From 34-65-8 sp963529855 (lineage in GTDB: Bacteria > Pseudomonadota > Alphaproteobacteria > Sphingomonadales > Sphingomonadaceae), in NCBI GenBank assembly GCA_963529855.1, contig CAURZK010000006.1, positions 1 to 64,000 on the forward strand: 64,000 bases of DNA, given 5' to 3'. Made by a program: the position numbers and the translations under genes. Position 1 is the stretch's first letter; every line of letters starts with the position of its first letter. Positions 8,679 through 15,698 of the stretch are shown piece by piece. A model generated the notes under the pieces. It was not told where the DNA came from. It saw only the letters and a program-made list of their open reading frames with translations, and did not search any database.

Positions 8679-9077
8679 TTACTCCGGCTGGGTTTCAAGA
8701 GAGCGGAAACGGTATTCGAGCAGCATGGCGCGGCGATTGTTCGCCCGCCGCTCCGCGCGGGCGCGCAGGAACTGGATCGTGACAATGTGGAACTGGTCGT
8801 ACCGGCGCGGCAGGTCTTCCACGCGCCGGTCGATCGCGCCCACCAGCGCGGCATCGCCTGCCACGTCATCGCCCCGGGTGTGGAGCTCGAACGCGACCCG
8901 CACCTCGCGGCCCCTGCGGTCCTTGGTGCTCCAGTCCGCGCTGGCGCTGGCGGCAATCGCCAGCCAGGGCTGGCCGCTGCGTTCGGGCACTTCCTCCGCG
9001 ATGGCGTTCAGCATGTCGAGCGGGGCAGGGCCGCTGGCGAGCCACGCGATCAGCGCGGCGCGAATGTCGTGTTCCAT
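8679..9077 (-). CDS. Tail terminator protein, DUF3168 family (g8-like)
   Basis: A protein of 132 residues beginning MEHDIRAALIAWLASGPAPL. The DUF3168 fold is indicated by the helix at the start, the strand pattern GREVRVAFELHTRGD and the late HIVTIQFLRARAE. This family caps the head-proximal end of the tail tube. A strong AGGAGG lies nine bases before the ATG at 9077, inside the end of the small frame upstream, which fixes the start. Confidence 0.82.
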   Translation of the reverse strand: MEHDIRAALIAWLASGPAPLDMLNAIAEEVPERSGQPWLAIAASASADWSTKDRRGREVRVAFELHTRGDDVAGDAALVGAIDRRVEDLPRRYDQFHIVTIQFLRARAERRANNRRAMLLEYRFRSLETQPE

Positions 9078-9079
9078 CG

Positions 9080-9220
9080 TCAGTCCTCCTGCGTGAACAG
9101 CGGCCACAGGGTGCGTGCGTCGCGCCATTTCCCGGCCCGGCGTGCGGCGGCGAGACGCCGGGCCTTGCGCGCCACCCGCGCGGCAAAGGTCTGCGCGCTT
9201 TCGATTCCGGCGCTGATCAT
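9080..9220 (-). CDS. 46-residue basic protein in the position of the head-tail stopper (g7)
   Basis: A small frame (MISAGIESAQTFAARVARKA then an arginine- and alanine-rich stretch, ending LFTQED) that starts with an ATGA overlap of the connector stop and ends two bases before the tail terminator ATG, carrying that gene's ribosome binding site. This packing suggests a real, translationally coupled gene. It occupies the place of g7 in RcGTA but is less than half the usual length and has no recognisable stopper fold. It could be a lineage-specific replacement, a remnant, or a spacer. I do not recognise its family. Confidence 0.5.
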   Translation of the reverse strand: MISAGIESAQTFAARVARKARRLAAARRAGKWRDARTLWPLFTQED

Positions 9221-9762
9221 GCGACGCGTACCTGTCGCCACGGGCGCCACAGCGCAGTGACGGCTGCGGGCGGCGCGCTGGTGTCCCCAACGTCGCGCGC
9301 GCGGTGGAGATGGGCGGCAAGGCGCAGGATGCCGTGGCACAGTCCTTCGGGTAGCAGGCCCCATTCGGGTGCGAGGCCGGCAAGGAACCGCACGATGATC
9401 CGGCCTGCCGCGCCCTGGTGCAGCACGCGGATCAAGGCGGTGCCATCGGCTTCCAGCTCGATCTCGTAATGGCCGCCCGCCAGAGCAAAGGCGGACCCTT
9501 CTGCAGGCAGCCCGGCGACCTCGGTCACGGCGTGCACCGGCCGCACCGGCAAGGCCTGCCACTGGCCCGTCGCGGGCAGGATGGCCTCGCAGCCCTGCGT
9601 CAGCGGCATGGTGCCGGTAAAGCCCTCGCACGCCTCGCATGCGGCGGCGAGCAGGGCGCTGAGCGCGGCATCGTCTGCACCCGAGCGGATCGCGAGCCAC
9701 TGCTTCAAATCGTCGAGCGCGGCCCCGGCAAGGTCCGCCGGGGTCAGGATCATGCGGCGCAT
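9217..9762 (-). CDS. Head-tail connector/adaptor protein (g6-like)
   Basis: A protein of 181 residues. The N-terminal part, ILTPADLAGAALDDLKQWLA followed by DDAALSALLAAACEACEGFTG, is the helical gp6-type connector pattern; later LPVRPVHAV and an LPEGL-AAHLHR helix close the family profile. The ATG at 9762 has GGAG six bases upstream and is preferred to the ATG at 9753. It is separated from the capsid gene by about 200 bases holding a terminator and an RNA fold, so its level may be set separately from that of the capsid. The protein ring joins portal and tail. Confidence 0.78.
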   Translation of the reverse strand: MRRMILTPADLAGAALDDLKQWLAIRSGADDAALSALLAAACEACEGFTGTMPLTQGCEAILPATGQWQALPVRPVHAVTEVAGLPAEGSAFALAGGHYEIELEADGTALIRVLHQGAAGRIIVRFLAGLAPEWGLLPEGLCHGILRLAAHLHRARDVGDTSAPPAAVTALWRPWRQVRVA

Positions 9763-9774
9763 GGAATTCTCCGG

Positions 9775-9816
9775 AAAAAGAAATGCCCGCGACGGCAGGG
9801 GCAACCGTCGCGGGCA
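9775..9816 (-). terminator. Intrinsic terminator between the capsid and connector genes
   Basis: A perfect 12-base inverted repeat (9784-9795 and 9805-9816, arm TGCCCGCGACGG) with a nine-base loop, followed on the minus strand by TTTCTTTTT. It lies 13 bases before the g6-like start codon, so transcripts from the capsid gene should stop here in part, giving more capsid than connector and tail message. No other promoter for the tail genes is obvious downstream of it. Confidence 0.75.
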
Positions 9817-9826
9817 AAGGATGTTC

Positions 9827-9960
9827 GTTTCGCCCTCAGGGCTGGGTCGGCGCCAATCCGGTCGGCGTTTCGCCGACTGCAAGCGCGACCGCGCGCCGCG
9901 GCTTATGCCGCGAAGCCGAGCGGCCCGGATGGGCCGCGCCTGGCGTCTGAGGGCGCAAAC
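9827..9960 (-). ncRNA. Candidate branched structured RNA in the capsid-connector gap
   Basis: On the minus strand the 3' part of the gap after the capsid stop can fold into a closed multi-branch structure. A long closing stem pairs 9947-9960 with 9827-9839 (nine perfect pairs CGCCCTCAG/CTGAGGGCG, then four more past a single bulged G). Inside lie three hairpins: 9920-9937 (GCGGCCC-ATCC-GGGCCGC), 9897-9912 (CGCGGC-ATAA-GCCGCG) and 9861-9877 (GTCGGCG-AAA-CGCCGAC). The terminator follows 10 bases later. This arrangement looks like a regulatory or scaffold RNA and not random spacer, but folding is by eye and high GC favours chance stems. Confidence 0.45.
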
Positions 9961-9968
9961 AAACCTGC

Positions 9969-11129
9969 TTACACTTCGATCTTGAGCAGCTTGATCGCGT
10001 TCGAGTCGAGCACCTGCCCGCCCACGCGCTTGGTCGCGTAGAAGTGGACGAACGGCTTGTTGGTGAAGGGATCGCGCAGGATCTGCGTCGCGCTGCGTTC
10101 CGCGATCAGGTACCCGGCGCGGAAGTTGCCGAAGGCGATCGGGGTGGTGCCTGCAGCGACATCCGGCATGTCCTCCGCCTCGGTCACCGGATAGCCGAGC
10201 AAGCGATCGGGCTGGCCTTCGACGAGGCCCGGTTGCCACAGGAATGCACCGTCGGCGGTGCGCAGCTTGCGGACTTCGGCCAGCGTGGCGGAATTCATCA
10301 CCCAGCTTGCGCCCTGGCGATAACCGCCCTTCAGCGTGTGGACGAGGTCGATCAGCAGGCTTTCGGGTTCCGAACCGAGATCGCTTGCCGCGCCGCTGCC
10401 GATATATTGCAGCGATCCGAATGCGCGGACCCCGTCGGCCGTTTCGCTCTGCGGGGCGGAAAGGAATCCACGCGGGCGGTTGACCCCGTTGCCGCTGATG
10501 AACGCTGCACCCTCGGCCCGGGCGAACTCGCTGGCGATTTCTCCCGCCAACCAGCTTTCGAGGTCGAACCCGGCATCGTCGAGCATTGCCTGGCTTGCCG
10601 CCGGATTGGCGTAGAGCTCGCCGGTGGGCGGAGCGATTTCGGCAAAGTCGGGCGTCTCGGTGCCCGGCCGCCCCGCAACCTCGCTGACCCAGCCCGATGC
10701 TGTGCCGCCGGTGGCGATCAGCTTGCGATAGCCCGCGCTGCCGGTCTGGACCACTTGCGCGATGGCGCGGATCGGGCTGACCTCGAACAGCTGGCGGGCG
10801 ATCATCGCGTCGATTTCGCGCGGGACAGCATAGCCGCCATCCGCCGGCACCGCGCCGCTGATCGACTTGATCTCGGCCGTGGACCCGCGCCGCAGGTAAT
10901 GGTCGACGAAAGACTTCACTTCGGGGTTTTCGGCCCCGGAGCCAGAACCGGATAGCGCGGGCCGCTGCGCCGCGCGGCCGATCCGGTCGACCCGCGCCTT
11001 GACCTCGTCGACGTCGGAGCGAAGCGCGGCGACATCGCCCTCTGTCCGGTCCTGGCGGGCGACGATGTCGAAGCTGGCGTCGATCGGGTCGGCGGCAGGT
11101 GCGGAGGTTGGGGTGGTGGCAATATCCAT
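9969..11129 (-). CDS. Major capsid protein, HK97 family (g5-like)
   Basis: A protein of 386 residues. Residues about 1-70 form a helical delta domain (VARQDRTEGDVAALRSDVDEVKARVDRIG), removed by the protease in this family. The mature part starts near ENPEVKSFVDHYLRRG and shows the family motifs AVPADGGYAVP, SEVAGRPGTETPDF, GNGVNRPRGFL, WVMNSATLAEVRKLRTADGAFLWQP and GNFRAGYLI. The ATG at 11129 is chosen because an AAGGTG lies nine bases upstream; a GTG twelve bases further up is possible. It is followed by the RNA fold and terminator described separately. Confidence 0.92.
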   Translation of the reverse strand: MDIATTPTSAPAADPIDASFDIVARQDRTEGDVAALRSDVDEVKARVDRIGRAAQRPALSGSGSGAENPEVKSFVDHYLRRGSTAEIKSISGAVPADGGYAVPREIDAMIARQLFEVSPIRAIAQVVQTGSAGYRKLIATGGTASGWVSEVAGRPGTETPDFAEIAPPTGELYANPAASQAMLDDAGFDLESWLAGEIASEFARAEGAAFISGNGVNRPRGFLSAPQSETADGVRAFGSLQYIGSGAASDLGSEPESLLIDLVHTLKGGYRQGASWVMNSATLAEVRKLRTADGAFLWQPGLVEGQPDRLLGYPVTEAEDMPDVAAGTTPIAFGNFRAGYLIAERSATQILRDPFTNKPFVHFYATKRVGGQVLDSNAIKLLKIEV

Positions 11130-11160
11130 CGGGCAGTTCACCTTTTCTTCGGGGGTAATT

Positions 11161-11553
11161 TCAGGGGCAGACAAAATGCACTCGCGCATGATGCTGCAGC
11201 GGGTGGGTGACGAGGCTGACTTCGATGAGGTCGATCTCTTCCAGCAAACGCCCCGCCGCGCTGTGGCGGAAGGCGCGGGCGCGGTAGCCGAAGCTGAGGC
11301 CATCGACCGCGCGGCCCAGCAGCATCGTGGCGGCGCGGCTGGCGGGGTTGTCGAGGGTGGCCGTCACGCGCAGGCCCCGCGCATCTTCCGATGCATTCTC
11401 GACCCACCCGATCCGCTGCTCGGGCCGGTGCTGCCAGTAGAGCGGCAAGGGCCCGACCCGGTCTGCCAGCGTGCGCGCAAACGCGCCGGGACAGATGGTG
11501 TCGCGGCTGGCATCCGGGCGGCCGAACAGCGCGGCGTATCCGGCCAGCCTCAT
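11161..11553 (-). CDS. HK97-family prohead protease (g4-like)
   Basis: A protein of 130 residues, MRLAGYAALFGRPDASRDTI at the start. The catalytic histidine is in LPLYWQHRPEQRIGW and the serine in VDGLSFGYRA, with EEIDLIEVSLVTHP at the expected end, matching the U35 prohead protease family. It cleaves the delta domain from the capsid protein during head maturation. The ATG overlaps the stop of the preceding membrane protein by four bases. The gene is at the short end for the family but has all core motifs. Confidence 0.88.
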   Translation of the reverse strand: MRLAGYAALFGRPDASRDTICPGAFARTLADRVGPLPLYWQHRPEQRIGWVENASEDARGLRVTATLDNPASRAATMLLGRAVDGLSFGYRARAFRHSAAGRLLEEIDLIEVSLVTHPLQHHARVHFVCP

Positions 11554-11858
11554 CGCAGCATCCCCGGCATCCCCAGCCTGACCGCGATCCCGATCAGCAG
11601 CAGCGCGAGAGCGCCGCGCACCAGCCAGTCGATCGCGGCCTTCCACGCGCTCGCCTTCGCATCGCGCCATGCGCGCAGCAGCTCGCGCAGCTCGTCGATG
11701 TCGTCCTGCGCGCCGGGATCGGACAGGCCGAGCCGGGTCAGCACACGGTTCGCGCCGACCTCGCTCGCTTCCTCCACGATCGCGCGCAGAGTGACGAGAT
11801 CGCTGCCTTCCGCGGCGGATTGCGCGATCAGCCGCGCCAGCATGTCTTCGCGGATCAT
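11550..11858 (-). CDS. DUF6127-like small membrane protein in the GTA cluster
   Basis: A protein of 102 residues. The first 75 are helical and charged (MIREDMLARLIAQSAAEGSD, then LTRLGLSDPGAQDDIDELRELLRAW), and a single membrane span follows near residues 82-100 (ALALLLIGIAVRLG). It sits in the place of the small RcGTA gene between portal and protease (g3.5), with ATGA overlaps at both ends. It resembles sphingomonad DUF6127 proteins. Its job in particle assembly is unknown. Confidence 0.7.
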   Translation of the reverse strand: MIREDMLARLIAQSAAEGSDLVTLRAIVEEASEVGANRVLTRLGLSDPGAQDDIDELRELLRAWRDAKASAWKAAIDWLVRGALALLLIGIAVRLGMPGMLR

Positions 11859-13012
11859 TTCGCTTCTCCCAGCCCGAGCATTTCGCGCTTCTCGGCATCG
11901 CTCAGGAAATCCGCCGCGCTGACCTGGCTCCACAGCCGCTCGCGGTCCTCGGCGAGCGCGGGCACCCGGTCGAGATCGACCGAGAGACCAGCGTCCCCGA
12001 ACCACGGCGCCAGCCCTTCGCCGATCCCGGCGAGGATCTTGCCAGCCAGCGGCAGCAGGGTGAGCTTCCACAGCGCCCGGCTCGCCTCGCGGTAGTTCGA
12101 ATAGGTGTTGTCGCCCGGCAGCCCGAGCAGCATCGGCGGCACGCCGAAGGCGAGGACGATGTCGCGCGCGGCGGCCGCCTTCAATGCGGCGAAGTCCATC
12201 TCGGCGGGCGAGAGCGCCATCGGCTGCCAGCTCAATCCGCCATCCAGCACCAGTGGCCGCCCGGCATTGCCCGCGCCCTGGAAGGCCGATGCCAGTTCCG
12301 CCTTCAGCCGCTCGTACTGCTCGCCGCTCAGCTCGGCTCCGTCGCCGGGGTCGTAGAGCAATGCGCCCGATGGCCGCGCGGCGTTTTCCAGCAGCGCGCG
12401 GTTCCACTGGGTCGCGGCATTGTGAACGGCGATCGCCTGCGCCGCCGCCGCCAGCGTGCCCGCGCCATAGTGATCGTCCGCCGGGTGGAAGCTGCGGATG
12501 TGGATCAGTTCGGGCCAGCCGGCCGCGTCCTCGATCCCGATTTCCAGCGTCTTGTCCGCCAGCCGGTAGCGATAGGCCGCGGGCCAGCCGTCCGCCCCCG
12601 GCACCACCGTGACCCGCTCGGGCCGCAGGGCATAGAGTTCGACCGGGCGGCCCGCGCCGTCCTTGATCACCTGGACATAGGCATTGCCGTGGAGCAGCAG
12701 TTGGCCCGCAACCGTCTCGATCAGCGATTGTCCGGCGGATGTCGCGGAAACGAGCGCGGTCAGTTCCGGCTCGGCCCGGCTCAACGGTGCGCTGCCGACC
12801 CCTTCGGCCACGATCCGCACCGCGCGCTGCGCCACCGGATTGCCGACGAACCCCTCGCGCAAGCTGCTCGCATAATCGAACGCGGGCCGCCCCCCGCCGT
12901 CGAAGGCGCCAGATGCATAGGGCGCCCACGGGGAAACAAAGCTGCGCGCCAGGGGCACGCGCGATGGCCCCCCGCCCTTGAGGGCGGAGGCGATGGTGGT
13001 GAACAGCGACAT
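11855..13012 (-). CDS. Portal protein, HK97 family (g3-like)
   Basis: A protein of 385 residues of the HK97 portal family. Recognisable are GNPVAQRAVRIVAEGVGSAP near the start, LLLHGNAYVQVI, ALRPERVTVVP, the loop LIHIRSFHPADDHYGAG, and FGVPPMLLGLPGDNTYSNYREA, the most conserved stretch of the family. It forms the dodecameric ring through which DNA is packaged. It lies 56 bases after the large terminase and its stop overlaps the next start. Confidence 0.92.
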   Translation of the reverse strand: MSLFTTIASALKGGGPSRVPLARSFVSPWAPYASGAFDGGGRPAFDYASSLREGFVGNPVAQRAVRIVAEGVGSAPLSRAEPELTALVSATSAGQSLIETVAGQLLLHGNAYVQVIKDGAGRPVELYALRPERVTVVPGADGWPAAYRYRLADKTLEIGIEDAAGWPELIHIRSFHPADDHYGAGTLAAAAQAIAVHNAATQWNRALLENAARPSGALLYDPGDGAELSGEQYERLKAELASAFQGAGNAGRPLVLDGGLSWQPMALSPAEMDFAALKAAAARDIVLAFGVPPMLLGLPGDNTYSNYREASRALWKLTLLPLAGKILAGIGEGLAPWFGDAGLSVDLDRVPALAEDRERLWSQVSAADFLSDAEKREMLGLGEAK

Positions 13013-13068
13013 GGATTGTGCCTTTCAGTCGGCGAGAAATTGTGGTCCCCCCGCGAGGGGTTTCGGAG

Positions 13069-14406
13069 TCAGACGACCAGCACTCTTGGCCTGCGCCGGG
13101 CGCCGCCCAGCAACAACTCCGTCAGTGCCCAGACCAGCGCGTCGGCGCGGTCGGGGCTTTTGCCGGGGCCTTCATAGCGGCCCGCGGGCATGATGCCGCA
13201 CAGCTGGTCCTCGAGCGCGGGGAACAGGCCGGCGTGGCGGACCTTGCCTGCCTCGTAAGCGGCGGCGACCGGTTCTGCCCGCGCGGTCTTGCCGCGGGTC
13301 GCGTGGACCAGGCGGGGCGGCATTTCGAGGCCCGCCATGCGCAGCACGCTGGCAATCATCGCGCCGCCCTGGTTGGCCTCGGCCACCACGCGGTCGGCGC
13401 GCCAGGCGCGGGCAGCTTCGGCCACGGCGCGGGCCCAGCGTTCGGGGCTGGCTTTCTCGACCGAGCAATCGGCCAGCACGCGCGCGATCCCGTCCTCGCC
13501 CAGCGCCGCGACCACGATACCGCAGGCATCGCCATGCGCGCTGGCGGGCGGGTCGACCCCGATCACCACCCTTGCGGGCGGCGATGCCGCTGCCGGTTCG
13601 CGGCAGGTTTCGAGCAAGGCCCGGCTCCACAGCGCGCCGTCGATTTCCGCGATCAGTTCGCCCTCGAGCTCCTGCCGCGCGAAGCTGGTGCCTGCAAAGG
13701 CATCCGTCACCGCCGCGATGAACGCCGGGGGCAGGTTGGCGGCATTGTCGCGGGTCGCCCCGCGCGTCACCGCGACATTGCCTGCCGCCTCGCCCGCCAG
13801 CAATCGCGTGACCAGCGGAACGCTGCGCGGCGTGGTGGTGGCGAGCACGCGCGGATCGCGGCCCAGCCGCAGGCCGAGCAGGAGATTGTCCCACGCCCGT
13901 GTCGCCCGTTCGGCCGACAGTTCCCATTTGCCGATCTCGTCACACCAGGCGTGGCTGTGCTGCGGCCCGCGCAGGCCCTCCGGCTCGGCGGCGGAATAGA
14001 GGCGCGCTTCCGCCCCATTGGGGAAGCGCAGGCGGTGGAGCGAGGGTTCGAACCGCGGCATCCGGTCGGGCGCGCAGCAGGCGAGGATCCCGCTGTCGCC
14101 CTCGACCATCACTGCGCGCGCTTCGGCCAGGCTTGCCCCGACCAGCGCGATCCGGGCACCTGGATCTGCTTCCGCCACCGCGCGGACCCATTCGGCGCCC
14201 GCGCGCGTCTTGCCGAACCCGCGCCCGGCCATGACCAGCCAGGTGCGCCAGTCGCCCGGCGGGGGCAATTGCCCCGCGTGGGCGGCGTTGCGGAAATGGT
14301 AAGGCCATGCGTTGAGCTCGCTCTGGTCGAGCCCGGCAACGAACTTCGCGCGCTGATCGGCAGTCATGACCGCAAACAGGGGCGGCTGCGGCTGCGCCCG
14401 GCTCAT
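13069..14406 (-). CDS. Large terminase subunit (g2-like)
   Basis: A protein of 445 residues. The Walker A motif GRGFGKT is at residues 61-67, a Walker B-like HAWCDEIGKW follows near residue 150, the coupling motif is ATTTPR, and the C-terminal nuclease starts with VVIGVDPPAS and ends with SPDRADALVWALTELL. These are the motifs of the packaging motor of GTAs and tailed phages. The ATG at 14406 overlaps the stop of the upstream gene (ATGA); starts further upstream would overlap it extensively. A long open frame on the opposite strand is a codon-bias shadow. Confidence 0.93.
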   Translation of the reverse strand: MSRAQPQPPLFAVMTADQRAKFVAGLDQSELNAWPYHFRNAAHAGQLPPPGDWRTWLVMAGRGFGKTRAGAEWVRAVAEADPGARIALVGASLAEARAVMVEGDSGILACCAPDRMPRFEPSLHRLRFPNGAEARLYSAAEPEGLRGPQHSHAWCDEIGKWELSAERATRAWDNLLLGLRLGRDPRVLATTTPRSVPLVTRLLAGEAAGNVAVTRGATRDNAANLPPAFIAAVTDAFAGTSFARQELEGELIAEIDGALWSRALLETCREPAAASPPARVVIGVDPPASAHGDACGIVVAALGEDGIARVLADCSVEKASPERWARAVAEAARAWRADRVVAEANQGGAMIASVLRMAGLEMPPRLVHATRGKTARAEPVAAAYEAGKVRHAGLFPALEDQLCGIMPAGRYEGPGKSPDRADALVWALTELLLGGARRRPRVLVV

Positions 14407-15032
14407 TCCCCGGCATCCGAACGCTGGGCCGCGATCTGCTGGCGCCATGCCTCGACCTTGCGATCGATCGAAGCACGAACTTCGGCGGCGCTGACGTTGG
14501 CGCGCACCGCGCGTTCTGCCGCGATGGCATCCTTGTGCGCGGCCAGCAGACGCAGCGCATTGGCGACATCCATGCTGCGCCCCGGCGCCGGCCCCCGCAG
14601 ATGACCGAGCAGCTCCATCTCGAGGCTGGCATAGCCTTCGAACAGCGCGGCGCGCCATTGCGCGGCGAACGACTGGTTCTTGCGGCGCTCGCGATAGACG
14701 CTGGCGATCGGGGCATTGGCCAGTTCGGCCGAAGCGGCGATGTTGGACGTCTGGGCGAGATGCTCCAGAAACACCTTGATCCACCCCGCATTGAGCGCCC
14801 GCTTCGGTGCGTCGGCCTTGGCCAGGCCCTTTCGGGGACGCGGCGGCGGCGGGGCGCCCGCCAGAACATTATCCCATGCGTCCGCAAACAGGCGATTGCG
14901 ATTGCGCTGGAAGTAGATTGCCCCGTGGCCGACTCCGGCTGCCGCGGTCGCCGCCTTCACGATCCGCGTTGCGGCAAGGGTGTGCAGGAAATCGGGAATC
15001 CATGCGGGTCCGGGGATGGGTGCCTGCTTCAT
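14403..15032 (-). CDS. Small terminase-like DNA-binding protein with two tandem HTH units (g1-like)
   Basis: A protein of 209 residues directly ahead of the large terminase. Residues 11-57 and 84-130 are clear repeats of one unit with the pattern W-x3-FL-x2-LA-x-T near the start, Y-x-x-R or Y-x-R-R in the middle and FA-x-x-W-x-x-x-L at the end; a helix-turn-helix is expected in each. The last 60 residues are helical and charged (AAHKDAIAAERAVRANVSAA). Position and fold suggest the small terminase. GAGG lies nine bases before the ATG. One copy of the same unit occurs in the gene at 45477-45971. Confidence 0.72.
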   Translation of the reverse strand: MKQAPIPGPAWIPDFLHTLAATRIVKAATAAAGVGHGAIYFQRNRNRLFADAWDNVLAGAPPPPRPRKGLAKADAPKRALNAGWIKVFLEHLAQTSNIAASAELANAPIASVYRERRKNQSFAAQWRAALFEGYASLEMELLGHLRGPAPGRSMDVANALRLLAAHKDAIAAERAVRANVSAAEVRASIDRKVEAWRQQIAAQRSDAGE

Positions 15033-15071
15033 GTCGGTAAACCTCGCTGCCGCAATCCCGCTTCGCCCACG

Positions 15072-15104
15072 AAAAAGGCGGCCGTTCCAGGAAGGAAGGC
15101 CGCC
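15072..15104 (-). terminator. Terminator-like hairpin in the leader of the GTA cluster
   Basis: On the minus strand GGCGGCC (15104-15098) pairs with GGCCGCC (15083-15077), with a further TTCC/GGAA pairing inside the loop, followed immediately by TTTTT (15076-15072). It lies 40 bases before the small terminase start and about 90 bases after the osmC stop. It may end the osmC transcript, or act as an attenuator if transcription starts at the putative promoter at 15140-15168. Confidence 0.65.
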
Positions 15105-15139
15105 CGTTGGTGCGAATCGGTTTATCGCGATGTTCCGTA

Positions 15140-15168
15140 TTGCTAACCGAACAGCGTCACGATGTCAA
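15140..15168 (-). promoter_or_regulatory. Putative promoter of the GTA cluster
   Basis: On the minus strand a perfect TTGACA (15168-15163) is followed after 17 bases by TAGCAA (15145-15140), a weak -10. The predicted start of transcription would be near 15133, upstream of the terminator-like hairpin and about 100 bases before the first GTA gene. I see no TTAA-N7-TTAA CtrA site in this gap. Confidence 0.4.
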
Positions 15169-15195
15169 TCAAAAAGTGCCAAATGGGTTATTTGC

Positions 15196-15630
15196 TTATT
15201 CGCTGAATGTCGTTTCGAGCGAAATCTCGGCATTTAGCAGCTTCGAAATCGGGCAGTTGGCCTTTGCTTCGGTCGCCAGCTGCTCGAACTCGTCACGCGC
15301 GATGCCTGCGACCTTGCCGGTCAGGGTCAGGTCCGACCGGGTAACGGTGAAGCCTTCGCCTTCCTTCTCCAGCGTCACCTTGGCCTCGGTCTCGAGCGTG
15401 CCCTGTTCGTGCCCGGCCTTGGCCAGTGCGAAACTCAGCGCCATGGTGAAGCAGCTGGCGTGCGCTGCCGCGATCAACTCTTCGGGATTGGTGCCCTTGG
15501 CATCCTCGAACCGCGTATTGAAACCGTAGGGCTGGTCGTCGAGCGCGCCCGACCCGGTCGAAACGTGCCCCTTGCCGTCCTTGCCCAGTCCTTCGTAACG
15601 CGCGCTGCCGGTGTTGGTGGTCTTCATCAT
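15196..15630 (-). CDS. osmC: OsmC-family peroxiredoxin
   Basis: A protein of 144 residues reducing organic hydroperoxides through two redox cysteines. The first is in AAHASCFTMALSFAL and the second in KANCPISKLLNAEI, the spacing and context of the OsmC subfamily. It begins MMKTTNTGSARYEGLGKDGK, with GGAG five bases before the ATG at 15630. It is a stand-alone gene between the sphingolipid genes and the GTA cluster, on the same strand as both. Confidence 0.9.
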   Translation of the reverse strand: MMKTTNTGSARYEGLGKDGKGHVSTGSGALDDQPYGFNTRFEDAKGTNPEELIAAAHASCFTMALSFALAKAGHEQGTLETEAKVTLEKEGEGFTVTRSDLTLTGKVAGIARDEFEQLATEAKANCPISKLLNAEISLETTFSE

Positions 15631-15698
15631 GCCGTCTCCTTCACCGGGAAGACGACTTATCCAGCCTCGCGTTCCGTGCGATCGCCCGGAAGACGGCC

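Larger units (their letters stand above)
913..15032 (-). mobile_element. Gene transfer agent (RcGTA-like) structural cluster
   Basis: Nearly all genes from 15032 down to 913 are on one strand, many overlapping by ATGA or GTGA, in the order small terminase, large terminase, portal, membrane protein, prohead protease, HK97-type capsid, connector, tail terminator, tail tube, two tail chaperones, tape measure, distal tail, hub, cell-wall peptidase, tip protein and DUF2793 protein. This is the order of the RcGTA genes g1 to g15. No integrase, excisionase, repressor, replication, holin or endolysin gene is present, and base composition matches the chromosome. A decayed or complete prophage is less likely because every structural frame is intact and no phage-only genes remain. 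Confidence 0.85.

Noticed and set aside
10044..10955. 303-codon frame opposite the capsid gene
   Set aside because: Antisense to the major capsid coding region with no conserved motif.
13018..14604. 528-codon open frame opposite the large terminase gene
   Set aside because: It is antisense to a gene with complete motor motifs and has only the low-complexity composition (Arg, Ala, Gly, His) typical of a GC-bias shadow.
913..15032. Complete prophage
   Set aside because: No integrase, attachment duplications, repressor, replication or lysis genes and no compositional shift; a gene transfer agent fits better.
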